64,000 bases of DNA, taken from positions 124,001-188,000 of the forward strand of contig NZ_JABWSY010000004.1 of NCBI RefSeq assembly GCF_013396335.1. The letters are read 5' to 3'. The notes beneath the pieces are model-generated. The model was not told where the DNA came from, did no database searches, and saw only the letters and a program-made list of their open reading frames with translations. The DNA comes from Bacillus sp. EB106-08-02-XG196. GTDB lineage: Bacteria > Bacillota > Bacilli > Bacillales > Cytobacillaceae. Shown here one piece after another: positions 46,404-55,280 of the stretch (its first letter is position 1; the number at the start of each line of letters is the position of its first letter). The translations under genes were made by a program, and so were the position numbers.

Positions 46404-47335
46404 CCTAACACTCCTGGCCGATGGTTGAGAAAGTTTTGATAAGCAAAACCTCTCACCTCATCCTCTTTAAAATGCTTTAATAATTCATTAATGAGATTTT
46501 GTGATTTCGAAGCGTCCTCTAAATTAGTAATAAATGTCCCTATCCCATCAAAATCGGACCCTAATCCAATATGGCTCACACCACCTAATGAGCAGAAATG
46601 ATCAATATGCTTTACTAGATCAGAAATCGTTACCTCTCCTGCTCTTTTTATAAATGGAGGAAAATAAACAACATGGATCATAGCGTTCCTTTTAAACATC
46701 GCTGTTGCCTGTTCGTCTGTTAAATTACGAAGGTGATTACAAAGCGTGCGTGAATTAGAGTGGCTTGCAATTGGATACTTTGCTAATTCAATAACCTCCC
46801 AAATTCCCTTGTCGCTCAGATGAGAGATATCTGTCAGGATTTGGTGTTCATTATTAAACTGCACAATCTCTTTCCCAAAAAGCGTAAGCCCGCCGCCACG
46901 AGGTTCGCCTGCACCATCTGCTGCTAAATTCGCATTATTCCATGTCAAACCAATCGAACGAACCCCCAGTTGATGAAGGATATTGAGCTTCGTTAGATCG
47001 TTGCCGATGGCATCCACACCTTCAAGGGTTAGCATGGCACCAATTTGGCCGATATTAATTCTTTCAAAATCAGACCATTCTTTAATGTGGACCATATCTT
47101 GGTTTTTCCCGATTACTTCCTTGTAAAAATAATCGATTTGTACGAGTGCTTCTTGAAATTTCTGGTCAGAAGGAATGTCTGGCTCAATAAAAATGGCAAA
47201 GCACTGAACCTTGACTTGCCCTTTATGCAGCCTCATTTTATTCGTCTGCAATTCTTTTGCATTTGCAAAACGAAGCGAGCCTTTTCCTTCTGAAAGTTTA
47301 AGTAATGCATCACAATGGAGGTCAATTAATTTCAT
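46400..47335 (-). CDS. Membrane-dipeptidase-like M19 peptidase
   Basis: 311 residues. Zinc-site motifs: LIDLHCDALLKL near the N-terminus, the bridging Glu in LTLEGVDAIG, SHSNSRTLCNHLRN, and GSDFDGIG at the end. Cleaves dipeptides; no signal peptide, so cytoplasmic. First of a three-gene unit (M19, P1 peptidase, HTH) that suggests recycling of imported or cell-wall peptides. Confidence 0.92.
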   Translation of the reverse strand: MKLIDLHCDALLKLSEGKGSLRFANAKELQTNKMRLHKGQVKVQCFAIFIEPDIPSDQKFQEALVQIDYFYKEVIGKNQDMVHIKEWSDFERINIGQIGAMLTLEGVDAIGNDLTKLNILHQLGVRSIGLTWNNANLAADGAGEPRGGGLTLFGKEIVQFNNEHQILTDISHLSDKGIWEVIELAKYPIASHSNSRTLCNHLRNLTDEQATAMFKRNAMIHVVYFPPFIKRAGEVTISDLVKHIDHFCSLGGVSHIGLGSDFDGIGTFITNLEDASKSQNLINELLKHFKEDEVRGFAYQNFLNHRPGVLG

Positions 47336-47539
47336 GATGATCCGACTCCTTTTTTTAAAAATTTTATCATAAATTAAGAAGAAAGGTTAAATAAGGAAAA
47401 TAATATACCAAATACTAACACTTATCTAGTAAATAGTTACCAGTAAAAATAACATTTAGAATATTATAAATTACCTATTAATCATGATAAATAAATAGTA
47501 GAATTAAGTATACACTACAGTATGGAGGTGAATTTACCT

Positions 47540-47689
47540 ATGACAAATAAACCAATTCATTATGATGGAAGTATTCAAAACAATGAAACTTCTGCTAGTA
47601 ATTCAACAGTAAATGAGCAATTTACATTAACTGACGAAATGCGTGCGAACATTAGCGGAAACCCTTACATCAGCGAAAATAATAACTAA
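47540..47689 (+). CDS. Small hydrophilic protein, 49 aa
   Basis: Short gene with TGGAGGTGA eight bases before ATG and a long, strong terminator directly after the stop. The product is Asn/Ser/Thr-rich (starts MTNKPIHYDGSIQNNETSA, ends SGNPYISENNN) with no hydrophobic segment. No family recognised. The well-formed borders make it a real gene; a role in spores or stress is only a guess from composition. Confidence 0.7.
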   Translation: MTNKPIHYDGSIQNNETSASNSTVNEQFTLTDEMRANISGNPYISENNN

Positions 47690-47731
47690 AAAATAAAAGG
47701 AGTTTGCCAAAACGCAAATTCCTTTTATTTT
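47690..47731 (+). terminator. Terminator of the 49-aa gene
   Basis: AAAATAAAAGGA and TTTGC pair with GCAAA and TCCTTTTATTTT around a six-base loop. Confidence 0.85.
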
Positions 47732-47818
47732 GGTTTATACCTGTTTTGTATCTGCATATATTTACATTCATTGCACAAACTAGAATGCATGCTTGATACA
47801 GAAAGGATCGATACGAAA

Positions 47819-48454
47819 ATGACAAAAGTATTGTACATAACAGCTCATCCTCATGATGATACTCAGTCCTATAGTATGGCAGTAGGTAAAGCATTTCTTG
47901 ATACCTATAAAGACGTAAATCCTGATCATGAAATTATTGATGTTGATCTATACAAAGTAGATGTTCCACATATTGATGTTGATGTCTTCAGCGGCTGGGG
48001 GAAGCTCCGGTCAGGAACGGATTTTAATGAGCTTTCCGCAGAAGAAAAGGCAAAAGTCGGCCGGCTTTCGGAGCTTAGTGAGCAATTTATTTCTGCTGAT
48101 AAATATATATTTGTCACTCCATTATGGAACTTTTCCTTTCCACCTGTTATGAAGGCCTATCTGGATGCGGTATCAGTAGCAGGCAAAACCTTCAAATACA
48201 CCGAAAAAGGTCCGATTGGCCTTTTAACAGATAAGAAAGCTCTTCATATCCAAGCCCGCGGTGGAATCTATTCCGAAGGACCTGCTGCAGCAATGGAGAT
48301 GGGTCACCGCTACCTGGATATTATGATGCAATTCTACGGGGTCCCATCTTTCGAAGGTTTATTTATTGAAGGGCATAACGCAATGCCTGACAAAGCGCAG
48401 GAAATCAAAGAAAACGCCATCGCGCGGGCGAAAGATTTAGCCCATACTTTTTAA
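47819..48454 (+). CDS. azoR: FMN-dependent NADH-azoreductase
   Basis: 211 residues, flavodoxin-like fold. Start at ATG 47819 (GAAAGGA upstream). FMN-binding pieces: [35 protein letters not shown], and [12 protein letters not shown]. Reduces quinones and azo compounds, protecting against electrophiles. Monocistronic, sharing a bidirectional terminator with the peptidase gene. Confidence 0.93.
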   Translation: MTKVLYITAHPHDDTQSYSMAVGKAFLDTYKDVNPDHEIIDVDLYKVDVPHIDVDVFSGWGKLRSGTDFNELSAEEKAKVGRLSELSEQFISADKYIFVTPLWNFSFPPVMKAYLDAVSVAGKTFKYTEKGPIGLLTDKKALHIQARGGIYSEGPAAAMEMGHRYLDIMMQFYGVPSFEGLFIEGHNAMPDKAQEIKENAIARAKDLAHTF

Positions 48455-48494
48455 AATTCAAAGAGCCAACAAACTTAGTTGGCTCTTTGAATTT
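48454..48494. terminator. Bidirectional terminator
   Basis: AAATTCAAAGAGCCAAC / GTTGGCTCTTTGAATTT, a perfect 17-bp stem shared by azoR (+) and the M20 gene (-). Confidence 0.88.
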
Positions 48495-49734
48495 ATTTTT
48501 CTGCTAATAAATCATAAAGGGTACATGCGACGATTTTGGTTGCAGCCTGTAAATCAGACAGTCGAATATTTTCATCTGCTCGATGTCCGTTTGCCTCTTC
48601 TAATACTTTGGGTCCTACTCCAAACATAATCGTAGGAATTCCTGCAGCATAGAAGTGTCGGGCATCTGTATATAGTGGTACTCCGTAAACAGGTAACTCA
48701 CTTTCCTCTTTTAAAATCGAATGCCAGTTTGCAGCTAAGGCTTGAACTAAAGGCGTATTTTCCGGAGTTGGCCCAAAACTTTTAGCATGAAGGATTTTCT
48801 TGATTTCAATTTTGATGCCTGGGATATCTGATACTGCTTGATGAACTAGTTCCCTGAACTCATTCTCTGCGGCAATAAAGTCTTCTTCAGGAATTAATCG
48901 TCGGTCCACTCTAATCGTGCATTCATCTGGTACAACATTCGTATTGATCCCGCCTGAAATAAGCCCCACATTCAAGGTCGGAAAGTCAATCCCTGGGATA
49001 GATGATTTTATTTCTGCCAGTTTTTTACGATATTCATATAATACATTTACGATTTTATTAGTCGCCTCAATCGCATCAATACCCGTATGTGGCAGGGCTG
49101 CATGCGCGGACTTTCCTGTTGTTGTGATTTCAAAATGCAAGCACCCATTATGAGCGTTAACAGCTGAATAAGTAAACCCTGCAACAATGGCTTGATCAGG
49201 CTTGATATAACCTCTGTCAAGCAGCCACTTAGGACCTATTTCTCCTCCTGTCTCTTCATCAAACGTAAATGCCAGGTCCACCCTTCCAGAAAGCTTTTCT
49301 TTGACCTGATTTAAAGCAAGTACAGAGTAGGTATAAGCAGCGATATCAGACTTCGAAACGGCCACTCCTCGCCCATACATTTTTCCATCAATAATTTCTC
49401 CTCCATAGGGGTCGACACTCCACCCTAATCCAGGAGGGACCACATCTCCGTGTGCGTTTAAAACAACATTTGTCCCTTCTCCAAAAACTGTGGGGGCAAG
49501 GACGTTAGCCATACTAATCATCCCATTTGCTTTAACACTTTCTTCATCTACTTCAAGAAGAGATACATTTTCAAAACCGAGTTCCTGAAGCTGTTTCTCT
49601 AAAACACTGGCTATAGGTAAACAATCGCCAGCTGGATTATCCGAAGCTGTTTGAACTAATTTTTTTAAAAAGGAGATTAAACCTTCCTCCTGGTCCTGTA
49701 TCCACTGCACCATTTTTGCTTTATCTTGATTCAA
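48493..49734 (-). CDS. M20 family deacylase/peptidase (ArgE/DapE type)
   Basis: 413 residues, two-zinc hydrolase. Metal ligands in LNAHGDVVPPG and TFDEETGGEIG, and the dimerisation domain begins CLHFEITTTGKSAHAALP. It lies 18 bases downstream of pucF at the 3' end of the urate operon, so it may act on a downstream ureide or carbamoyl compound; sequence alone supports only an amide-bond hydrolase. Confidence 0.87.
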   Translation of the reverse strand: MNQDKAKMVQWIQDQEEGLISFLKKLVQTASDNPAGDCLPIASVLEKQLQELGFENVSLLEVDEESVKANGMISMANVLAPTVFGEGTNVVLNAHGDVVPPGLGWSVDPYGGEIIDGKMYGRGVAVSKSDIAAYTYSVLALNQVKEKLSGRVDLAFTFDEETGGEIGPKWLLDRGYIKPDQAIVAGFTYSAVNAHNGCLHFEITTTGKSAHAALPHTGIDAIEATNKIVNVLYEYRKKLAEIKSSIPGIDFPTLNVGLISGGINTNVVPDECTIRVDRRLIPEEDFIAAENEFRELVHQAVSDIPGIKIEIKKILHAKSFGPTPENTPLVQALAANWHSILKEESELPVYGVPLYTDARHFYAAGIPTIMFGVGPKVLEEANGHRADENIRLSDLQAATKIVACTLYDLLAEK

Positions 49735-49752
49735 AAAAAAACCTCCTCCGTG

Positions 49753-50973
49753 CTAGTAAGCTAATTGATGTAATAATTGTATAAGTACCTCTAAACCTGT
49801 TTCTAAGTCTTTGGTCGACGTATACTCGAGTGGTGAATGACTAATGCCGCCATGACTGGGTACAAATAGGATGGTTGTAGGGCAAACTCGTGCATACAGC
49901 TGAGCGTCATGACCTGCACCACTATTCATCCAATGGGAGGAAGTCATACTCCGTGTGCAGATACTTTGGATGATTTCATTAAGCCCGCTATCCATCTGGG
50001 CAGGGTGAACCTCATGCCACATCTCCACTTGGATATCCAAATCTAGTTTTTTCGCATTGTCTTGAAACTTCTGGGTGAATTGCTGACAAAATGAGCGTAA
50101 AACCGATTCATTCGGATGTCTCGCATCGACTGTAAACTGAACTTGATTAGGTATTACATTGGGCACATTGGGCTCCACAAAGAGCTGCCCCACACTTGTT
50201 ACCAGATCTTCGTCGTATTGCTTCACACTTTCATATAAGTCATGAATCATGTTTACCGCCCCATGAAGAGCGTCTCTTCTCCATTTCATTGAAGTTGTAC
50301 CAACGTGGTTAGATTCTCCGTTCACGCTAATCCGAAACCGTTTTTGACCGACAATGGCTTTTACTATTCCAATTGATTTTTCTACTTTTTCAAGGGTGGG
50401 TCCTTGCTCGATATGTAGTTCAATAAAGGTTTGAATATCCTTTCGGACCCTGTATTCAGAATTTCTAAATCCAGCAGCCATCATGGCTGTTTCAAAGCTA
50501 ATTCCCTCCGAATCCTTAATATCCACAATATCTTTATAAGAATATATACCAGTCATCATGCCTGACCCCCACAATGCCAATGGAAAGCGGCTCCCTTCCT
50601 CTTCGCAAAAAGAAACCACCTCAAGATTAATGGCTGGCTGTCCATACTTCTTTTTTAAAAATTCTAAAGCCATGATTCCAGCTATAATTCCATATGCACC
50701 GTCGTATTTACCACCTGATTTAACGGTGTCGACATGGGAGCCAATAAGAATAGTCTTGGCATTTTGATTAGGTGAAGCCAATCTCCCAAATAGGTTTCCA
50801 ATAGAATCATAATTTGATAGCAGCCCCACTTCCTCCATCCATCCCTTTAAGGCTTGCTGGGCTTCTTTCCAAGGCTGGGAATAAAGTGTTCGAGTTACAC
50901 CTCCATCTGGCTCTCCCCCAAATGAAGCTAACCACTGTATTGCCTCTTCTATATTAATGGGGAATTGACCCAT
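49753..50973 (-). CDS. pucF: Allantoate amidohydrolase
   Basis: 406 residues from ATG 50973 (AAGGAAGTGAG upstream). M20 hydantoinase/carbamoylase family: GSHVDTVKSGGKYDGAYGI, FCEEEGSRFP, LHIEQGPTLEK and GAGHDAQLYA. It hydrolyses allantoate, releasing ammonia and CO2. Four bases downstream of pucH, so coupled. The context (allantoinase, HIU hydrolase, uricase) separates it from N-carbamoyl-amino acid hydrolases. Confidence 0.9.
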   Translation of the reverse strand: MGQFPINIEEAIQWLASFGGEPDGGVTRTLYSQPWKEAQQALKGWMEEVGLLSNYDSIGNLFGRLASPNQNAKTILIGSHVDTVKSGGKYDGAYGIIAGIMALEFLKKKYGQPAINLEVVSFCEEEGSRFPLALWGSGMMTGIYSYKDIVDIKDSEGISFETAMMAAGFRNSEYRVRKDIQTFIELHIEQGPTLEKVEKSIGIVKAIVGQKRFRISVNGESNHVGTTSMKWRRDALHGAVNMIHDLYESVKQYDEDLVTSVGQLFVEPNVPNVIPNQVQFTVDARHPNESVLRSFCQQFTQKFQDNAKKLDLDIQVEMWHEVHPAQMDSGLNEIIQSICTRSMTSSHWMNSGAGHDAQLYARVCPTTILFVPSHGGISHSPLEYTSTKDLETGLEVLIQLLHQLAY

Positions 50974-50977
50974 AAAC

Positions 50978-52351
50978 TCACTTCCTTGGCTGTAGATACT
51001 GACCATACTTTTCTTCCGTTCCCCCTGCTTGATCGTCATAAATTACTTTTCCTCTTAAAATGGTTTTCTTTATTTTCATCAGAAAAGTTCTATTTTCATA
51101 GGGAGAATATTTATTTCGAAAAGCAATCGAAGACTGGTCGGCAAACGTTGTTTCGTCCAATGAAATCAGGGCTAAATCCGCATCTAATCCAGGGCGAATT
51201 CTTCCTTTCTTCTCTGATATTCCAAAACGATCAGCCACATTAGCAGTGCCCATCGGGAGTATATCTTTAAGTGGAATTCTCCTTTTCAAAGCCTCATCTA
51301 ATAAAGCAAGCCAGGTAAATTGTACACCTTGGATTCCACCCCATGCCTCCCAAATGGAATCAGTATTTTTCATGGAATAAAGACATGGCGAGTGATCGGA
51401 GCCAATCGTATCAATCCAGCCATTGGTGATACATTCCCATAATCCTTCTACCTTTTCCCGTGGTCGAAGCGGCGGTGCACATTTAAGAATAGGACCCTTT
51501 TTAAGGAAATCTTCTTCGTCAAAAATTAAATAGTGGGGACAGGTTTCTACGGTAACGTTTATTCCACTTTTCTTTGCTTGTTGAATTGTTTTTACTACTT
51601 TTGGTGAACTGATATGAACGAAATGGATTGCCGTACCATATTTTGAGGCTAACTCCAGTGCAGAAATTACTGCCTGTTCTTCAGCTGATATTGGCCGGCT
51701 GGCGAGAAATGCCTTTCGCTCATTCATGTTATATTGATTTTTATAAAAGGTAGTAAGGTTATGAATGTCTTCCTGCGATTCTGCATGCAGGGCGAGGATT
51801 TTATTTTGGTCTGCGGCAATCTTCATAGCCTGTTTTAATTGTTCTGGTGCGACATAGGGAAAATCATCGATGCCGCTATCTGACATAAATGCTTTCCACC
51901 CGATAATTCCCTTTGACATTTGGGCTAGTTCTGCTTTATTTTGAACATTATTACCCGTCATGCCTCCCCACAGTGCGTAGTCAATATAAGACTTAGAGGT
52001 AAGATATTCACTTTTATTGTGCAAATTTTTCACGTTTGTCACGGACGGAGAACAATTCAGGGGCATATCAAAAATAGTGGTGGTGCCGCCAATGGCTGCG
52101 GAAAGGCTGCCAGTTTCAATTCCTTCCCAATCAGTCCGGCCAGGGTCGTTAAAATGAACATGTGCATCAATAAAACCGGGAACAACCAGGTAACCTCCTG
52201 CATCGATGATATTGACATCGTTTCCTTTCAAGGGTTCGTGATTACTGTCGTAGAGAGCCTCTATTACGCCATCTATAATTTTTATACACGTATGTCGAAA
52301 TCCACTGCCTGTAAAAACATAGCCGTTTTTCACCCAAAGTTCTGTTTTCAT
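50978..52351 (-). CDS. pucH: Allantoinase
   Basis: 457 residues, cyclic amidohydrolase. Metal ligands in DAHVHFNDPGRTDWEG, a carboxylated Lys in GWKAFMSDSG, HAESQ, FVHISSPK, and the catalytic Asp in GSDHSPC. Opens allantoin to allantoate. In the operon between pucM and pucF with 8- and 4-base gaps. Confidence 0.94.
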   Translation of the reverse strand: MKTELWVKNGYVFTGSGFRHTCIKIIDGVIEALYDSNHEPLKGNDVNIIDAGGYLVVPGFIDAHVHFNDPGRTDWEGIETGSLSAAIGGTTTIFDMPLNCSPSVTNVKNLHNKSEYLTSKSYIDYALWGGMTGNNVQNKAELAQMSKGIIGWKAFMSDSGIDDFPYVAPEQLKQAMKIAADQNKILALHAESQEDIHNLTTFYKNQYNMNERKAFLASRPISAEEQAVISALELASKYGTAIHFVHISSPKVVKTIQQAKKSGINVTVETCPHYLIFDEEDFLKKGPILKCAPPLRPREKVEGLWECITNGWIDTIGSDHSPCLYSMKNTDSIWEAWGGIQGVQFTWLALLDEALKRRIPLKDILPMGTANVADRFGISEKKGRIRPGLDADLALISLDETTFADQSSIAFRNKYSPYENRTFLMKIKKTILRGKVIYDDQAGGTEEKYGQYLQPRK

Positions 52352-52359
52352 TTTCCCTC

Positions 52360-52719
52360 CTAACTCCCTCGGTAGGTACTATACCCTCCTGGTGAAATCA
52401 AAAGCGGCACATGATAGTGGGAAGCCGGTTCTGAAATACCAAATCGTACGGGCACACAGTCTAGAAAGAAGGGATCTTCAGTGGATGCTCCTCGATTTCG
52501 GTAATAGTCGCCAACATGGAAATGCAGTTCATAGATTCCCTTTTTCATATATTCCCCTTCCAATAAGGGATGATTTAATCTACCATCTTCATTTGTATAG
52601 GAAGATTGGATGGTCTCTATCCCATTATTTTGACCAACACGTACTAACTCCACTAACACACCGCTAGCTGGCTTTCCAATACTTATATCAAGGACATGTG
52701 TTGTCAGTTTCCCTGTCAT
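52360..52719 (-). CDS. pucM: 5-hydroxyisourate hydrolase (transthyretin-like)
   Basis: 119 residues. N-terminal LTTHVLDISIGKPASGV, a central His-containing strand and the diagnostic C-terminal YRGS. Hydrolyses 5-hydroxyisourate made by uricase to OHCU. It overlaps the uricase gene by 4 bp. Confidence 0.95.
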   Translation of the reverse strand: MTGKLTTHVLDISIGKPASGVLVELVRVGQNNGIETIQSSYTNEDGRLNHPLLEGEYMKKGIYELHFHVGDYYRNRGASTEDPFFLDCVPVRFGISEPASHYHVPLLISPGGYSTYRGS

Positions 52720-53666
52720 TTACTTTCCTCTTTAGAATCTAGGTCATCACGCGTCATCGAAAAACATTGGAAACCGTATGGGGGACGGGGTTCAGTAAAT
52801 ACTTTTCCATCTTGTGAGGTAGGAATTTCGTCTAAAATCGTCTCCCAAGTCCGATTATTCGATTCAAAGCGAACCTCTGCTAATTGTGGAAAGCGTTCTA
52901 GGATTCTTGTACCAATTCGATAAATGAGATTTTGGATGGAAGGTGAGTTTGCCTCATGAAAGACCGTGTAAGCTATATCTCTTACCTGCTCTGCTGCCAC
53001 ATAACCATCCGATGTATTTCCTCTTGCATCCTCAAGATCATTATAACGCCAGTCAATATTTAAAAAGATAAACAGCGGGCGGTCAAAGGATTCCGGTAAT
53101 GTCGTATATTCATCCTTCACGTAGCCGTAGAACGAGCTTCCCTTTACCTTAATCAATTTCAGACCCTTTAAACTGCTTACTTGATCGGTAGTGATGGTTT
53201 CGTTTTTATTACGTTTCACCTCAACAGAGGCACCGGCCTGTTCATTTAAAGAATAACGAAATACGAGTGGACTTGGTTCAAACGTTCCATTTGTAGGAAC
53301 AGGAAGATCTTCAAAGGAAATTTGTTCTCCTGAGATGCTGACGCCTGTCATATGGGAATAGGTTTCAAGAAAGCGGCGGGCGACAAATTCAAGAAATCCC
53401 TCTTGTGTCGCACCCTGATAATCTCCTGCATGCTTGAGGATGAAGTTTTTCATTGAATCCGTAGCGACCACTAGTTTGTTATCGCCATCTTTAAATGAGG
53501 GGAAAAATCCTTCACCTTCTACGGCGACTTTTACATTCATGCCAAACAGAATGTTTTTTCGGCCGGAGAAGGTGGATTCGGGAATAGTGCGAACTTCAGT
53601 TAACGGCTTAGCATAGGTGCGATAAACCCATACATCTGCTTTTCCGTAGCTCATCGTTCTTTTCAT
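52716..53666 (-). CDS. pucL: Urate oxidase (uricase domain only)
   Basis: 316 residues from ATG 53666 (AAAGGAGG eight bases upstream). Cofactor-free oxidase of the T-fold: MSYGKADVWVYRTY, LVVATDSMKNFI with the active-site Thr-Asp, FLNIDWRYNDLED and PYGFQCFSMTR. In B. subtilis PucL fuses an N-terminal OHCU decarboxylase to this domain; here that partner is a separate gene 337 bases upstream, with a tandem repeat array in between. Confidence 0.94.
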   Translation of the reverse strand: MKRTMSYGKADVWVYRTYAKPLTEVRTIPESTFSGRKNILFGMNVKVAVEGEGFFPSFKDGDNKLVVATDSMKNFILKHAGDYQGATQEGFLEFVARRFLETYSHMTGVSISGEQISFEDLPVPTNGTFEPSPLVFRYSLNEQAGASVEVKRNKNETITTDQVSSLKGLKLIKVKGSSFYGYVKDEYTTLPESFDRPLFIFLNIDWRYNDLEDARGNTSDGYVAAEQVRDIAYTVFHEANSPSIQNLIYRIGTRILERFPQLAEVRFESNNRTWETILDEIPTSQDGKVFTEPRPPYGFQCFSMTRDDLDSKEESK

Positions 53667-53722
53667 ATTTGAAGCCTCCTTTAGTTTGTTGAAAGGCTTG
53701 GAAAACATTGATTATGGTAAAT

Positions 53723-53985
53723 CTGCATTGACCCATAACTTATTTTCCTTATGTTTCGGTCACTCCAGACACCCTGCATTAACCGAAAGTTCTTCTTTTT
53801 CTTTGCTTCGGTCATTCCAGACACCCTGCATTGACCGAAAGCTCTTCTTTTTCTTTGTTTCGGTCACTCCAGACACCCTGCATTGACCGAAAGCTCTTCT
53901 TTTTTTTGCTTCGGTCATTCAGACACCCTGCATTGACCGAAAGCTCTTCTTTTTTTTGCTTCGGTCATTCCAGACTGAAGATGCT
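53723..53985. repeat. Array 3: hairpin repeats, 50-52-bp period, inside the urate operon
   Basis: Four full units and a truncated one, with CGGTC at 53757, 53809, 53861, 53912 and 53962 (spacings 52, 52, 51, 50), preceded by a decayed unit from 53723. Each unit has TTTCGGTCA and TGACCGAAA as inverted arms around a 17-19-base loop containing CCAGACACCCTGCA, then a T-rich linker. Units are almost identical, implying recent amplification. It occupies the 337-base gap between uraD and pucL; no gene is seen there. Confidence 0.9.
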
Positions 53986-54003
53986 TCTCAAAAACAGATT
54001 CTA

Positions 54004-54516
54004 TTAACTTTTGAATATATCATTCAATCGGAAGCCTGCAATTTTATAGACTTCAAGTAACGCGATGTTAAACTCTTGATTGTAAGAGTTATTAACTCTT
54101 TGCTTCATTGCAGCAAGAATACTTTCTTTGCTTTGCCCTATCACGGCCAAAATAAACGGAAATTTAAACTTCTGTACATAGCACCGATTGAGGGAAACAA
54201 ACTCCTCAAGTTCCTCCTTTGAAAGCTGATTAAGCCCTGCACCAGCTTGTTCCTTCTTAGAAATCTCAGACATTTGCAATCTAGTTCCTAAATCAGGATG
54301 TTCACACAGTAATGCCAATTGCATAGATTTCTCCGCATTTTGAACAATGTCAATCATCGTTTGTAAAAGGTGTTCATGAGATTCAAAAGGGATATTTTCC
54401 CACGCTGCAGAAGCCACCCACGGTGAGTGTTCAAACACCCAGCCTACTTTTTGTATAAACTCCTTCCTGTTCATTTGATTTACTTCCTCACATTCCATCC
54501 ATTCATTTACATTCAT
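54004..54516 (-). CDS. uraD: OHCU decarboxylase
   Basis: 170 residues from ATG 54516 (GTGAGGGGTGAA upstream). Helical UraD fold: FIQKVGWVFEHSPWVA, catalytic His/Glu region CEHPDLGTRLQMS, SKEELEEFVSLNRCYVQKFKFPFI. Converts OHCU to S-allantoin, completing the uricase route. It is the first gene of the urate operon, set apart from pucL by array 3. Confidence 0.93.
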   Translation of the reverse strand: MNVNEWMECEEVNQMNRKEFIQKVGWVFEHSPWVASAAWENIPFESHEHLLQTMIDIVQNAEKSMQLALLCEHPDLGTRLQMSEISKKEQAGAGLNQLSKEELEEFVSLNRCYVQKFKFPFILAVIGQSKESILAAMKQRVNNSYNQEFNIALLEVYKIAGFRLNDIFKS

Positions 54517-54694
54517 CGTTTCACCCCTCACTTCCAGCTGGCTTACCGTTAAAACTATGTATATTCTAGACTTCCTAAAAATACATCAACTGTTCATTCT
54601 CTATTTTTATGAACCTTACAATGAATGTAAGTTTTATTGATTAGTAAACTCGTCCGGTCATTTTTCAATATACGATCGAAATGACGAAATAGTA

Positions 54695-54722
54695 TTTACA
54701 TAAGGGTCATATACTCTACTAT
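54695..54722 (+). promoter_or_regulatory. Sigma-A promoter of guaD
   Basis: TTTACA, 16-base spacer, TACTAT. It lies in the 269-base divergent gap between uraD and guaD, which also has an inverted pair CTTACA/TGTAAG near 54615 that may be an operator. Confidence 0.5.
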
Positions 54723-54785
54723 AGCTTTGGGTCTTTAATTACCACTTTTGAACGATCAAAAAATACGAAAGAATGGAGAGGTTAC

Positions 54786-55256
54786 ATGTCAGATATTCAA
54801 TTTATGAAAAAGGCAATTGATGAAGCACTTAATAATGTTCTATCCAAACATGGGGGTCCGTTCGGGGCGATTGTGGTAAAAGACGGGAAAATAATCGGTA
54901 CTGGACGAAATGAGGTCACCACATCGAACGACCCAACTGCACATGCAGAAGTCCAGGCCATTCGTGATGCTTGCAAGTACTTAAACGACTTTCAGCTTAC
55001 TGATTGTGAAATTTACACGAGCTGTGAACCCTGTCCAATGTGCATCGGTGCCATTTATTGGGCGAGACCAAAGGCCGTTTATTATGCATGCACGAAACAG
55101 GATGCGGCAAAGATAGGGTTTGATGATCAATTCATTTATGAGCAACTTGAACTCCCAATGGAACATCGAAAAATACCCATGCAGCAAATTTTCCCCGACG
55201 ATGGTGATCTCCCTTTTCGAACTTGGGAAAGCACTAAGAACAAAGTAGAATACTAA
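54786..55256 (+). CDS. guaD: Guanine deaminase
   Basis: 156 residues, cytidine-deaminase fold. Zinc ligands in HAEVQ (53-57) and PCPMC (82-86); the C-terminal strand with RKIPMQQIFP is typical of bacterial GuaD. Converts guanine to xanthine. Reads away from the urate operon and ahead of the adenine deaminase gene (24-base gap). Confidence 0.93.
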   Translation: MSDIQFMKKAIDEALNNVLSKHGGPFGAIVVKDGKIIGTGRNEVTTSNDPTAHAEVQAIRDACKYLNDFQLTDCEIYTSCEPCPMCIGAIYWARPKAVYYACTKQDAAKIGFDDQFIYEQLELPMEHRKIPMQQIFPDDGDLPFRTWESTKNKVEY

Positions 55257-55280
55257 TCTGATAGTAGAGGATGTTGGGCA

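Noticed and set aside
51941-52363. 140-residue frame antisense to pucH
   Set aside because: Lies opposite a clear allantoinase; composition follows the complement of that gene.
53723-53985. CRISPR array
   Set aside because: The whole ~52-bp unit is conserved, with no unique spacers, and no cas genes are present. The same holds for arrays 1 and 2.
53723-53985. Series of intrinsic terminators
   Set aside because: The T-rich linkers follow the hairpins only on the + strand, whereas the operon is read on the - strand; several bases also separate stem and T run.
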